Positions 50,353-60,900 of a stretch of DNA of 64,000 nucleotides are shown piece after piece; the stretch's first letter is position 1; every line of letters begins with the position of its first letter. The DNA lies in the NCBI GenBank assembly GCA_001189345.1, contig LFKV01000023.1, positions 1 to 64,000 on the forward strand, given 5' to 3'. This stretch comes from Candidatus Paraburkholderia kirkii. Its GTDB lineage: Bacteria; Pseudomonadota; Gammaproteobacteria; Burkholderiales; Burkholderiaceae. The position numbers and the translations under genes are program-made. The notes below the pieces were generated by a model. It saw only the letters and a program-made list of their open reading frames with translations. It was not told the DNA's origin and made no database searches.

Positions 50353-50941
50353 ATGTCAGCCCCCGACGCGGCCCTTCACGGCGCTCCCGACCACCGCCGA
50401 AACGCGCGCCGGACGGGGCCCGGCACTGGAGCAACTGTGCCGCGAAATCGATGCGGCTTTCGCGGCCGCCGCAACCGGCGCCCGCATCCCGTTCGGACAG
50501 CGCGTGCGCGCGGCCCTGCAACGGGCGATCGCCGATCCGGGGCTGCTGCATCCCGAACAACGCATCGGCAGCGCGCAAGGCTATTGCCACCATCTGCTCG
50601 CCGCCGACCCGCTCGACCGCTATGCGATCGCCGCGCTCGTCTGAGAGCCCGGGCAGGCAAGCCCGGTGCATGGGCACCGGACATGGTGCGGCTATGCAGT
50701 GATCGAAGGCGCGCTCGCCGAGACGCTGTATCGCTGGGATGCCGACACGCATCGCGCGATCGAGACGCGCCGCCATCCGCGCGCGGCGGGCGCGGTCTCC
50801 TCCTATGTGGATGCGAGCCGCAGCGCGATCCATCGGCTCGGCAATCCCGCCGATGCCGCCGCGCGCGCGGTGTCGCTCCATGTCTACGGCGTCGCGGGCG
50901 AGCAGATCGCCACGCACGTCAACGACCTGCTCGCCGCCTGA
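50353..50941 (+). pseudogene. Cysteine dioxygenase-family protein, in-frame stop and frameshift
   Basis: A cupin enzyme of the thiol dioxygenase family, which oxidises cysteine (or 3-mercaptopropionate) to a sulfinate. After a frameshift near 50365 (MSAPDA to FTALPTTAETRAGRG), the body reads ALEQLCREIDAAFAAAATGA and HPEQRIGSAQGYCHHLLAAD. TGA at 50642-50644 stands where the family has Trp in the metal-site strand. The same frame continues EPGQASPVHGHRTWCGYAVI, holding two iron-binding histidines, with the third in the AVSLHVYG strand. Both lesions inactivate it. With repairs it is about 195 residues. Confidence 0.85.
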
Positions 50942-50957
50942 ACAGAACCGTCGCCGC

Positions 50958-53663
50958 TCAGCCCTTCCCCGGCTCGGAGGCCGTCGGAATCTGCGGCGGA
51001 ATCTGCACAGATTGATCCGTGGGCGGCGGCGCCGGCTGCGGTTCGTGCGAAACGTCGCGCGCCGCCGCCGCCACCGCCGCCGCGCCCCTCGCTTCGCGCG
51101 GAAGCCCGGAGCCGGCCGTCATCTCCTCTTCCTCATCCGCGAGCGGCGGCGCCTCGCCCGTCCAGATGCGCCGCGCGCGGTCGCGTCCGATCTCGGCGGC
51201 GTCGCCCAGCATCGCATCGCGCGTCATCTGCACGTGCATCTGCGGCACGGGAATCTCCATGCCCGCCTCGTCCATCTTGCGCTTGATGCGCAGATTGAAC
51301 GCCCGCGCAACGCTCCATTGCTGCAGCGGCCGCGTCTTGATCTGCCCTTTCACGACCATCCAGTTCGGGTCGAAGCGGTCGAGTCCCCAGACCTCCACCG
51401 GACCGAGCATCTCCAGCCGGTAGCGGAAATCGGACGCCATGTCGACGCCGACTTCGCGGATCATCTGCGTGACTTCGTCGACGTCCGCCGTGAACGGCAT
51501 GCGCACCTCGAATATCGCATAGGCGAAATCGCGCGACAGGTTCTTCACCGTCTTGATCTGCGAGAAGGGAATCGCGTGGATCGCGCCCTGGCCGTCGCGC
51601 AGGCGCACGGTGCGGATCGTCAGGCTCTCGACGATGCCCGCGTGACCGCCTTCCACCTCGATCGAATCGCCGACGGAAATCGTATCCTCGATGATGATGA
51701 AAAGCCCCGTGATGAGATCCGCGACCAGCGACTGCGCGCCGAAGCCGACGGCGAGGCCGATCACGCCGGCGCCCGCGAGCAGCGGCGTCACGTTCAGGCC
51801 GAGGTTCGCCGCCATGACGATCGCCGCGACCGTCAGCAGGAACACGAACACGACGTTGCGCACGAGCGGCAGCATCGTGCGCGCGCGCATGCTCGGACCG
51901 CGCGTGCCGCGGCGCGTGGAGTCGGGCCTGAGCGCTTCCTGAATGCCCGTATCGATCAAGATCCACACCAGCCACACGACGAAGAACGTCAGCACGATCA
52001 TGGCGACCGCGTGCGCAATACCGCGCGCGGCAACGCTTTCCTCCGCCATGTGCGCGAGCGAAAAGCCCCAGAAACGCGACGACAGCTCGAGAAATACGAG
52101 CCAGACGCCCACCACGATCATCGTGCCGACGAACTTGACGAGCCTGCGCACATACGCCGACTGGCGGCGCGGCTTGCGCGACTTGGGGCGCGTGATGCGC
52201 ACGACGATCGCCGAGAGAAAGAACGCGACGACGAGCAGGCCGGCGGTCGCGATCGCCATCTGCAGGACGTTCTCGGACGTGCCGATGCCCATGAGCGTCG
52301 CCACCACCGAGGCCGACGCGAGCAGCAGCAGCGGCAGCTGCCACAGCGAAGCCACCACTTCGAAGGTTTCGGTCGCGGCCTTGCGCGTGTTGCGCTGCTC
52401 GTAGGTGCGGCTTCTGATCAGGTGCGCGACGGGCCGCTGGAAGGCGAGCGCGAAGTAGGCGGTGAGACCGGCCGCGGCCATGTTCGCGCACGTCGAGATG
52501 AGCGCCGAGAGATTGGTGCCGAGCTGCTGCGCGACGTCGTAGTTGGCGGCGGCGTCGCCAAGCGCGCCGAACATGCCGATCAGGAAGAGCAGCCGCCGCG
52601 CGCGGATGATCAGCACGTTCACCGCGACGCGGCGATGCGCCGAGCCGAACAGCGAGAACATGATGAGGCAGATGGCGGAGAACACCGCGCCCGCGACGAT
52701 CGCGTAGGCGGTCACCATCGCCAGCGTGCGGCCGAGCGACAGCGGCATGTAGTGCGTGAAGCTCAGCGCCGCGACGAACGCGAAGAGATACGGCGCCACG
52801 CGACGCAGCGTGAAGAGCAGCAGTTCGAGCGTGGTCGGATTCGAGTGCAGTCCGCGGTCGATGCCGTAGCGCGCCTGCACGCGCCGCTGGACGTAGACCA
52901 GCACGAACGCGCACGCGCCCCAGCCCGCGAGCGTCGCGAAGTAGTTGAAGAGCGTGCGGCCGAACGGCTCGCGGCTCTGGCTCGTGACGATCGTGAAGAG
53001 CTCGTTGCCGGCCGCGTTGAAGCGCCCGCCCCAGTAGGCGATCGGCGTCTTGCCGCGCTTCACGTCCGCTTCGATGTTGGTGAGCGCCGAGGCGATCGCG
53101 CCGAGCAGCCCCGCGTTCTGCGCCATCGTCGCCACGACCGACGACGCCGTCGAGCTCGACGAGATCGGCGCGCCGGCCGTCTGCGCACCGCTCGCCGCGC
53201 CATCCGCCGCCGCGGGGGTCACCGTATCCGACGCGGAGGCACCGGTGTCGGCGGCGCGCTTCGCATCGCGCAGGCGCTTCAGCTGCGCCACGAGGGCGGC
53301 GCGCTGCTTGTCGCTGTCGAGCGTGGAGATGACGGTGTCGAGCGAGCGGACCATGTCGGCATCGGACACGGCGGGCGCCGACGCGCCCGAAGCGGCATCC
53401 GGCGCGGAGGCGGGCGCGGCCGGCTTGATCAGTTCCTCGAAGGAAGGCAGCGTGAGCGCGGGCGCGGCATTCGCGCCGGGGGCCGAGAGCATGATCGACG
53501 CGGCAAGCGCGGCCAGCATCGGCCACGCCGCGCGCGATGACGGGCGCGGCGTTGCGCGGCCACGCAGTCCCGCCGGCACGGCGCGAACGAGCGCGACGGC
53601 CGCCATCCAAAATATCGCGACAGACGCCCACGCGCCGTTCTGCGCGAGCTTGCGTGACTTCAT
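50958..53663 (-). CDS. Large MscS-family mechanosensitive channel
   Basis: Opens on membrane tension to release solutes after osmotic downshock. The signal peptide-like N-terminus is followed by a periplasmic region with the Ala/Ser-rich stretch SGAQTAGAPISSSSTASSVV. About ten helices come next. The MscS core has the pore helix GAGVIGLAVGFGAQSLVADL, ITGLFIIIEDTISVGDSIEV and a beta domain (VRLRDGQGAIHAIPFSQIKT). A C-terminal proline-rich tail ends it. At 901 residues it is of the YbiO/MscM-like large class. The frame is intact. Start 53663 is the first ATG; an internal ATG just before the LAALAASIMLSAPGANAA segment could also serve. Confidence 0.92.
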   Translation of the reverse strand: MKSRKLAQNGAWASVAIFWMAAVALVRAVPAGLRGRATPRPSSRAAWPMLAALAASIMLSAPGANAAPALTLPSFEELIKPAAPASAPDAASGASAPAVSDADMVRSLDTVISTLDSDKQRAALVAQLKRLRDAKRAADTGASASDTVTPAAADGAASGAQTAGAPISSSSTASSVVATMAQNAGLLGAIASALTNIEADVKRGKTPIAYWGGRFNAAGNELFTIVTSQSREPFGRTLFNYFATLAGWGACAFVLVYVQRRVQARYGIDRGLHSNPTTLELLLFTLRRVAPYLFAFVAALSFTHYMPLSLGRTLAMVTAYAIVAGAVFSAICLIMFSLFGSAHRRVAVNVLIIRARRLLFLIGMFGALGDAAANYDVAQQLGTNLSALISTCANMAAAGLTAYFALAFQRPVAHLIRSRTYEQRNTRKAATETFEVVASLWQLPLLLLASASVVATLMGIGTSENVLQMAIATAGLLVVAFFLSAIVVRITRPKSRKPRRQSAYVRRLVKFVGTMIVVGVWLVFLELSSRFWGFSLAHMAEESVAARGIAHAVAMIVLTFFVVWLVWILIDTGIQEALRPDSTRRGTRGPSMRARTMLPLVRNVVFVFLLTVAAIVMAANLGLNVTPLLAGAGVIGLAVGFGAQSLVADLITGLFIIIEDTISVGDSIEVEGGHAGIVESLTIRTVRLRDGQGAIHAIPFSQIKTVKNLSRDFAYAIFEVRMPFTADVDEVTQMIREVGVDMASDFRYRLEMLGPVEVWGLDRFDPNWMVVKGQIKTRPLQQWSVARAFNLRIKRKMDEAGMEIPVPQMHVQMTRDAMLGDAAEIGRDRARRIWTGEAPPLADEEEEMTAGSGLPREARGAAAVAAAARDVSHEPQPAPPPTDQSVQIPPQIPTASEPGKG

Positions 53664-53801
53664 AACGGTCTCGTTCTTTGAAAGACCGCCAGTTTAGCGG
53701 GTGAGGCTCGGACGCCGTCCAATACGGACGTAACCGAATGTTAAGCGTTCACGCCTTGATTGTTCAGATAAAAACGCGCGGACGCCAGCCGCTGCGACGC
53801 G

Positions 53802-54130
53802 TCACTTGTCCATTTCCGTGCGCGCGCCGCCCGTGTCCGTATTGGGCGTCACGCCCGACGCCTGCGTGCCGGCCTGCGTGTTCGAGGCACCACCGTCCTT
53901 CGCGGACCATTCCTGCAGCTTGCGGCCCGCCGACTGCATGCCCGCGCCCGTGGCGCTCGCGGCATTGTTGATCGCGGCGTTGTTGATCGCGGCGTTGTTG
54001 ATCGCGGCGTTGTTGATCGCGGCGTTGGTGGCGCTCGCGGCATTGTCGAAGTTCGCACGCGCCGAAGCGGCGACGCTGTTCGCGGAGACGTCCGGCATCG
54101 AGCCGGCGTTGTCGAAATTCTGCTGCGCCG
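53802..54130 (-). pseudogene. Repeat-containing protein, 5' end deleted
   Basis: The surviving part ([20 protein letters not shown], then [18 protein letters not shown]) is rich in Ala and Asn, ends TQASGVTPNTDTGGARTEMDK and is intact to its stop. Coding-like sequence continues upstream of the ATG ([11 protein letters not shown]) to about 54130 with no start or ribosome site. There it meets the cut 5' end of the divergent PfpI gene. The family is not recognised. The NFDNA motif occurring twice suggests it was once a longer repeat protein. Confidence 0.55.
53959..54018. repeat. Four tandem 15-bp repeats (AAINN codons)
   Basis: Unit GCGGC(A/G)TTGTTGATC repeated four times, coding in frame on the minus strand for the five residues A-I-N-N-A. 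As 15 is a multiple of three, copy-number change would alter length without breaking the frame. Confidence 0.92.
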
Positions 54131-54136
54131 ACTCAG

Positions 54137-54659
54137 GCAGTCGGTCACACGGTCGATGCCGTGTGTCCCGGCAAGAAGCGCGGCGACCACGTGAAGACGG
54201 CGATCCACGATTTCGAAGGCGACCAGACCTATACCGAAAAGCCGGGCCACCGCTTTACGCTCAACGCGAGCTTCGACGACATCGACCCCGGCGGCTACGA
54301 CGCGCTCGCGATCGCCGGGGAACGCGCCCCCGAATACCTGCGCCTGAACGATCGCGTGCTCGAGCTGGTCGATCGCGTGCTCGAGCTGGTGCGCCATTTC
54401 GCGCAGGCGAAGAAGCCCGTCGCGGCGATCTGCCACGCGGCTCAGTTGCTGGCCGCGGCGGGCGTGATCGAGGGCCGGCGCATTTCCGCGTATCCGGTGT
54501 GCACGCCCGAAGTGCGTCTCGTGGGTGCGACCTTCGCCGACATCGCCGTGGATGACGCCGTGACCGACGCCAAATTTCGTCACCGCGCCGGCATGGCCCG
54601 CTCATCCAGCGTGGATCAGACAGTTTCTCGCGCTCCTGGGGACGCGGATCGAGCTCTGA
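54137..54659 (+). pseudogene. DJ-1/PfpI-family protein, 5'-truncated, duplicated and frameshifted
   Basis: A class I glutamine amidotransferase-like fold seen in PfpI proteases and DJ-1 deglycases. Reading starts inside the gene ([20 protein letters not shown]); the first 20 or so residues and the start codon are gone. The nucleophile Cys is present ([14 protein letters not shown]). The oxyanion strand reads [10 protein letters not shown], with Glu where Gly is usual. A 21-bp tandem duplication (54350-54370, 54371-54391) repeats DRVLELV in frame. An extra A near 54573 shifts the end; the other frame reads [20 protein letters not shown] and stops at 54659. Confidence 0.82.
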
Positions 54660-54854
54660 CAACCTTGCATCACAGGAAAACCTGGCCGGCGCGCGAAGCG
54701 CCGGCGCCGGCCTTTTGTCCCACATGCCGGACAAACCGCCGTCAAATCCGTAAATAGAATCTTTCCTCTATATTTAGGGGACTTCTGGTTTTGGCACCCT
54801 CTCCGGTTGGAATATATTCGCCGGCGTTCCTGCCTCCCACCGAAGTCTCCCAGC

Positions 54855-55161
54855 ATGCTTTACATGAATCTCGCCGTCGCTCTCGTCGCAGGGCTGATGC
54901 TGTTCGAGCCGTTCACGCGCGCCCCGTCTCCCGCTTCGCCATGCCCCGCATCCGCCGCAACCTGGCCACGCGCTCGTTCTATCAGGCGGGCGCCGCCTTC
55001 GTCACGGCCCTGATCGTTGCGACGAGCCCGCCGGCGCCGAGCGCATCCCGCCTCTTTTCGTGCTGTGCGTCGCCGCGATACTCGTGCTTGCCAGCGTCTA
55101 CTGGATCATTCGCGGCAAGCGCTTTCTCAGGCAGCACCGGGTTTTCGCCGATCTGCACTGA
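54855..55161 (+). pseudogene. Small two-helix membrane protein, frameshifted
   Basis: Starts MLYMNLAVALVAGLMLFEPF. The middle (RIRRNLATRSFYQAGAAFVT, ALIV) and the end (VLCVAAILVLASVYWIIRGK, RFLRQHRVFADLH) are each in another frame, so two shifts are needed, near 54935 and 55045. The hydrophobic parts and total size (about 100 residues) suggest a small inner-membrane protein. Not recognised. Confidence 0.4.
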
Positions 55162-55173
55162 TTCGTGCGGACG

Positions 55174-55205
55174 AAAAAAAGCGCTACGTTTCCGTAGCGC
55201 CTTAA
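55174..55205 (-). terminator. Intrinsic terminator on the minus strand
   Basis: Stem GCGCTACG/CGTAGCGC with a 4-base loop, followed on the minus strand by seven T. It could also stop the plus-strand gene ending at 55161, but the T-tract points to a minus-strand transcript from the right. Confidence 0.85.
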
Positions 55206-55480
55206 AAGTTCTAGCCATTCCGAGGGCCGTGCTAGAACCTGAGAGCCTGTGATCCGAACCGTGAAGCGGAAAGCACGTGTGCGCACATCGCACTCGCGTT
55301 TCGAAATCGGGTTCCATTTTTTCCCGGGATCGCTGCCTAAGTCAAGCAAAATCTCGGACCCCGGGCAACTGCCCAAAGCGGGTCCGCCTCCTGGGACCGG
55401 ACAAAAATTTTCATCGCTTTTACAACTTATTGCCGACGTTTGCATCGTTTGCAAGCTTCCTGCTCCGCGCCTGTAGAATG
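55174..55480 (-). ncRNA. Structured intergenic region, possible minus-strand RNA
   Basis: No gene is convincing between 55162 and 55526. On the minus strand there is a series of hairpins. One is GGACCC paired with GGGTCC around an inner GGGCA/TGCCC (near 55355-55390). A second is GTTCTAGC/GCTAGAAC (55208-55215 with 55231-55238, loop 15). The T-tailed terminator follows. A terminator with no upstream minus-strand gene implies an RNA starting in this gap or reading through from beyond the IclR gene. I tried 6S RNA, tmRNA and glycine riboswitch patterns and none fits. Confidence 0.3.
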
Positions 55481-55503
55481 GCGTCGACCTGACATTCGAA
55501 ACA

Positions 55504-55520
55504 CTGTTTCATAAAAACAG
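55504..55520. promoter_or_regulatory. Inverted repeat before the IclR gene
   Basis: CTGTTT, five bases, AAACAG, ending six bases before the ATG. It may be an autoregulatory site. The 11-base core spacing differs from a LexA box (10), so LexA is not proposed. Confidence 0.35.
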
Positions 55521-55526
55521 ATACAC

Positions 55527-56362
55527 ATGCAAAACGATCAGTCGACGGGCAAGGAGAAGGCCCGGGAGAAGGATGGCGAGGAAGTCACGGCTCTCGCACG
55601 CGGGCTCGACGTATTGCGCCGGATCGCCGCCGCGGACGCGCCCGTCAGCAATCGCGAACTGACCGACTGGACCGGCATTCCCAAGCCGACGATCTCGCGC
55701 ATCATGACGACGCTCGTGGGCGCGAGACTTCTGCAGCGGCTGCCCGACAGCGAGCGGTTCGTCCTGATCGCATCCGTTCTCGAGCTGAGCAACGGATTCT
55801 TACGCAATTTCGATATCCGTGCACGAGCGCGCCCGTTTCTGATCAGGCTGGCCGAGCGCACCGGCCTTTCGGTGCATCTCGCCGTGCGCGACCGTCTGGA
55901 GATGGTCGTGATCGACGTGATCCGGCCGCGCTCCACCGTCCTCGTTTCGCGGCTCGAGGTCGGCGGCAGGATGGATCTGGGCCGCACGTCGGTCGGCCGC
56001 GCGTATCTGGCGGCGCTCTCGGAGCCCGATCGTCAGGCACTCATCCGCAAGCCTTCAGACCACGTCGGGCGGACGACTGGCCGACCATCGCGGGCGGCCT
56101 GCAGCGCGGTCTCGACGAGGCTCTGCGCCTCGGCTTCGCGATCTCGACCGGCGAATGGCACAACGGCCTGAATGCGGTCGCGGCGGGCTTCGTCGGGCTG
56201 TCCGAGGAACGCTATTCGGTCAACTGCGGCGGCGCCGCGCATCAATGCCCGCGCGAGACGCTGATCGAATGCGTCGCGCCCGCGCTGCTGGAATGTGTCG
56301 GGCACATCGCGCGTGAGATCGGCGGCACGCACGCGGCGGTCCCCGCGCGCGCCGACGGGTAA
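55527..56362 (+). pseudogene. IclR-family transcriptional regulator, frameshifted
   Basis: Winged helix-turn-helix (ALARGLDVLRRIAAADAPVS; WTGIPKPTISRIMTTLVGAR) and the start of the effector domain (RARARPFLIRLAERTGLSVH; GRTSVGRAYLAALSEPDRQA). Near 56060 the frame is lost; the other frame continues DDWPTIAGGLQRGLDEALRL and FAISTGEWHNGLNAVAAGFV and ends at 56362. The effector is unknown, and neighbours give no clear target. One indel is enough. Confidence 0.82.
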
Positions 56363-56712
56363 ACTACCCGACCTGAACGGCCCGCCCCGAGCGACGGACG
56401 GTCAAGGCCAGCCGAGGCAGGTCGAAAGCTTGCGCGCCACCGCGTGTAACAGTCGTAATCAACCGAAAGAATGACCGGTGGACAGGCTCCGGTGCGGGAC
56501 GTAGCATCATGCTTCGCGCGCATCCGGGCCGCGCCGCGACCCGCGTTTGCTTCACGGGCCGGTTTTCCGCCCGCGTTCAACGGTCCCGCCATATTCACGG
56601 ACTACGCTTCGGCGGCGGCACGCGCGCCGCGTCGCATCGCGCGCGTGCAACGTGAACGGCCGCCCGTCCGCGCCCCCGTACGACAGATTTGAAAGACCCA
56701 GCCACCGAACAG
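56363..56712. other. Intergenic stretch before the efflux operon
   Basis: About 350 bases without a recognised gene or RNA. It presumably holds the promoter of the mdtABC-type operon. No convincing promoter pair or regulator site was found. Confidence 0.4.
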
Positions 56713-57952
56713 ATGGACGACCAAAAGAATCCTCCCGGGCAACCGCGCCCGACGCCCGCCCCGCCCGCCACCGCCGAATCCGCGCCGCGGCGCTCAGAGC
56801 GCCGCGAACCAGCCGCAACCAGTGCACGTGGCGACCGTCACGCAAGGCGAAATGCCCGTCGTCATCAATTCGCTCGGCACGGTCACGCCGCTCGCTAACG
56901 TCACCGTCAAGACGCAGCCGAACGGCACGCTGATGGACGTCGCCTTCAACGAAGGCCAGATGGTCAGGAAGGGCGACCTGCTCGCGCAGATCGACCCGCG
57001 GCCGTATGAGATCTCGCTGCGCAACGCGCAGGGCCAGCTCGCGCACGGCCAGGCGCTCCTGCAAACCGCGCGCCTCGATCTGCAGCGCTACCAGACCCTG
57101 CTCTCGCAGGATTCCATCGCCAAGCAGCAGGTCGACACGCAAGCGTCGCTCGTCAAGCAGTACGAAGGCGCGGTCAAGTCCGACCAGGCGAACGTCGATA
57201 CCTACAAGCTCGACCTGATCTACGCGCGCATCACGGCGCCGGTTTCGGGACGCGTGGGCCTGCGCCAGGTCGACCCGGTCAACTACGTGACGACGGGCGA
57301 CAACAACAGCGTCGTCGTCATCACGCAGCTGCAGCCGATCAGCGTCATCTTCACGACCTCCGAGGACAACCTCGCCGCCATTCTCAAACCGCTGCACGCG
57401 GGCACGAAGATGTCGGTCACGGCCTACGACCGCGCCAACACCACGGCGCTCGAATCCGGCTACCTCGAAACCGTCGACAACCAGATCGACACGACCACCG
57501 GCACCGTCAAGCTGCGCGCCACGTTCGACAACAAGGAAGGCATGCTCTTCCCGAATCAGTTCGTGAACACGAAGCTGCTCGTCGATGTCATCAAGAACGC
57601 GACCATCATGCCGACCTCGGCGGTGCTGAACGGTTCGTCGGGCGCGTTCGTGTACGTCGTGAAGCCGGACAACACCGTCACGGTGCGCAACGTGAAGGCG
57701 GGCCCCGTCGACGGCGAGCGCACCAGCATCAAGTCCGGGCTGCAGGCGGGCGAGCGCGCGGTGATCGACGGTTCTGATCGCCTCAAGGAAGGCGCCAAGA
57801 TCACGATCCCGGCCGAGAAGGCGAAGGCGGCTTCGGGTGCTTCCGGTGCTTCCGCTGCGTTGGGAGCCTCGGGCGCGGCCGCGGCGGCGCCGGCCTCGGG
57901 CGCTTCGAGTGCCCGCCACGGCGGCCATCGCCGTCAGCAACAGCAGCAGTAA
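56713..57952 (+). pseudogene. mdtA: RND efflux periplasmic adaptor (MdtA-like), N-terminus damaged
   Basis: A membrane-fusion protein linking an RND pump to an outer-membrane channel. From PVHVATVTQGEMPVVINSLG onward the adaptor is complete: lipoyl half (GTLMDVAFNEGQMVRKGDLL), alpha hairpin (LQRYQTLLSQDSIAKQQVDT), beta barrel (ITQLQPISVIFTTSEDNLAA) and membrane-proximal part. Upstream, MDDQKNPPGQPRPTPAPPAT is in a different frame and goes straight to QSAANQPQPVH; the N-terminal membrane helix usual for MdtA is absent. A deletion plus frameshift near 56780-56800 is likely, leaving the protein without export or anchoring. Confidence 0.82.
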
Positions 57953-57967
57953 CCCCAAGCACGACGC

Positions 57968-60900
57968 ATGAACCCATCTCGCATTTTTATCCTGCGCCCG
58001 GTCGGCACGGCGCTCCTGATGGCGGCGATCATGCTAGTCGGCCTGGTCGCGCTGCGCTTTCTGCCATTGTCCGCCCTGCCCGCCGTCGACTATCCGACGA
58101 TCCAGGTGCAGACGTTCTATCCCGGCGCGTCGCCCGACGTGATGACATCAAGCGTCACCGCGCCGCTCGAAAAGCAGTTCGGCCAGATGGCGAGCCTGAA
58201 CCAGATGTCCTCGCAGAGCTCAGCGGGCGCATCGGTCATCACGCTGCAGTTCAGCCTCGATCTGCCGCTCGACATCGCTGAGCAGGAAGTGCAGGCGGCG
58301 ATCAACGCGGCGGGCAATCTGCTGCCGTCCGACCTGCCCGCGCCGCCGATCTACGCGAAGGTGAATCCCGCCGACTCCCCCATCATGACGCTCGCGGTCA
58401 GCTCGAAGACACTGCCGCTCACGCAGGTGCAGGATCTGGCCGACACGCGCCTCGCGCAGAAGATCTCGCAGGTGGCGGACGTGGGCCTCGTGTCGGTGAG
58501 CGGCGGCAATCGTCCCGCCGTGCGCATTCGGGCGAACACGCGCGCGCTGGCATCGTACGGGCTCAACATCGACGATCTGCGCACGACCATCTCCAACCTC
58601 AATGTCAACACGCCGAAGGGCAACTTCGACGGTCCGACGCGCGCCTACACCATCAACGCGAACGATCAGCTGACGGACGCCGACGCCTACAAGAGCGCGG
58701 TCGTGGCCTATCGCAACGGCCGGCCGGTGATGCTCACGGATGCCGCGACCATCGTTCAGGGTCCGGAGAACACGAAGCTCGGCGCGTGGGTCGATTCGAC
58801 GCCCGCGATCATCCTGAACGTGCAGCGCCAGCCGGGCGCGAACGTGATCCAGGTCGTGGACGGCATCAAGAAGATCCTGCCGCAACTCCAGCAGGCGCTG
58901 CCGGCAGCGCTCGACGTGCGCCTCATGACCGACCGCACCACCACCATCCGCGCCTCCGTGCGCGACGTGCAGTTCGAGCTCGCGCTATCCGTCGTGCTGG
59001 TCGTGCTAGTCATCTATCTGTTCCTCGCCAACGTCTACGCGACCATCATCCCGAGCTTGTCCGTGCCGCTCTCGCTGGTCGGCAAGCTCGCCGTAATGTA
59101 CCTGTGCGGCTTCTCGCTCGACAATCTCTCGCTGATGGCGCTGACGATCGCAACCGGCTTCGTCGACGACGCCATCGTGATGATCGAGAACATCGCGCTA
59201 CGTCGAGGAAGGCGATCCGCCGCTCGAAGCGGCGCTGAAGGGTTCGAAGCAGATCGGCTTCACCATCATCTCGCTGACGGTGTCGCTCATCGCCGTGCTG
59301 ATTCCGCTGCTCTTCATGGGCGATGTCGTCGGCCGGCTGTTCCACGAATTCGCGATCACGCTCGCGGTGACCATCGTGATCTCGGCGATCGTCTCGCTCA
59401 CGCTCGTACCGATGATGTGCGCGAAGCTCCTGCGCCACACGCCGCCGAAGGAAAGCAAGCGCTTCGAAGCGCGCGCACCAGTTCATCGATTACGTGATCG
59501 GGCGCTATGCCGTCGCGCTCGAATGGGTGCTGGAGCGCCAGCGCTCGACGCTCGTCGTCGCGGTGCTCACGCTCGTTTTGACCGGAGTGCTGTACGTGTT
59601 CGTTCCGAAAGGCTTCTTCCCGGTGCAGGACACGGGCGTGATCCAGGTGATCACGCAGGCGCCGCAGGCCACGTCGTATCAGGTCGTCGCCGATCAGCAG
59701 CAGGCGCTGGCGAAGAAGATCCTGCAGAATCCGGACGTCAAGAGCCTGACGTCGTTCATCGGCGTGGACGGCTCGAACATCACGCTGAACAGCGGGCGCA
59801 TGCTCATCAACCTGAAGCCGCGCGACGACCGCAGCAACACGTCGAGCGACATCATCCGCACGATCCAGGGCGAAGTCGCGGACATTCCCGGCATCAAGCT
59901 CTACATGCAGCCGGTACAGGACCTGGCGATCGATTCCACCGTCAGCCCGACGCAGTACCAGTTCATGCTGACGGACCCGAATCCGTCCGAGTTCGCGGAA
60001 TGGGTGCCGAAGCTCGTCGATCGCCTGCAGCACACGCCGGCGCTGACCGATGTGGCAACCGACCTGCAGCAGAACGGCCAGTCCGTGTACATCGAGATCG
60101 ACCGGGAGACGGCGGCGCGCTTCGGCGTCACGCCCGCGACCGTCGACAACGCGCTCTACGACGCCTTCGGCCAGCGCATCATCTCAACGATCTTCACGCA
60201 GTCGAACCAGTACCGCGTGATTCTCGAAGCGGAACCGTCGGATGCGCACTACAGCGAGACGCTCAACGGCATCTACCTGCCCTCCTCCACCGCGACCAAC
60301 GGACAGGTGCCGCTCTCGGCCATCGCGAAGTTCCACGAGCGCGCGGCGCCCCTGCTCGTCACGCACCTGGGCCAGTTTCCGGCAACGACCGTCTCCTTCA
60401 ACCTCGCGAAGGGCGCATCGCTCGGCGAGGCGGTGAAGGCGATCGAGCAGGCGAAGCAGGACATCGGCCTGCCGGCGTCGTTCCAGATCCGCTACCAGGG
60501 CGCTGCGCTCGCGTTCCAGGCGTCGCTGTCGAACAAGCTATTCCTGATTCTCGCGACCATCGTCACGATGTACATCGTGCTCGGCGTGCTGTACGAAAGC
60601 TTCATCCATCCGATCACGATTCTCTCGACGCTGCCGTCGGCGGACGTCGGCGCGCTGCTCTCGCTGATGATCACCGGGCACCATCTCGACATCATCGGCA
60701 TCGTGCTTTTGATCGGCATCGTGAAGAAGAACGCGATCATGATGATCGACTTCGCGCTCGAAGCCGAACGCGATCAGGGCAAGCCGCCGCGCGAGGCGAT
60801 CTTCCGGGCGTGCCTGCTGCGCTTCCGGCCGATTCTCATGACGACAATGGCAGCGCTCCTCGGCGCGCTGCCGCTGATGCTCGGCTGGGGCGCGGGCTCC

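Noticed and set aside
53959..54018. Short regular repeats as a possible CRISPR array
   Set aside because: Units are 15 bp with no spacers and are in frame in a protein-coding segment.
55174..55480. 6S RNA, tmRNA or glycine riboswitch in the hairpin-rich gap
   Set aside because: CTCTCAGG on the minus strand recalls a glycine riboswitch, but the CCGAAGG-type core is absent. No tmRNA tag or 6S bubble pattern was recognised.
55504..55520. LexA box before the IclR gene
   Set aside because: CTG and CAG are separated by 11 bases, not 10, and the inner bases do not match the consensus seen before lexA.
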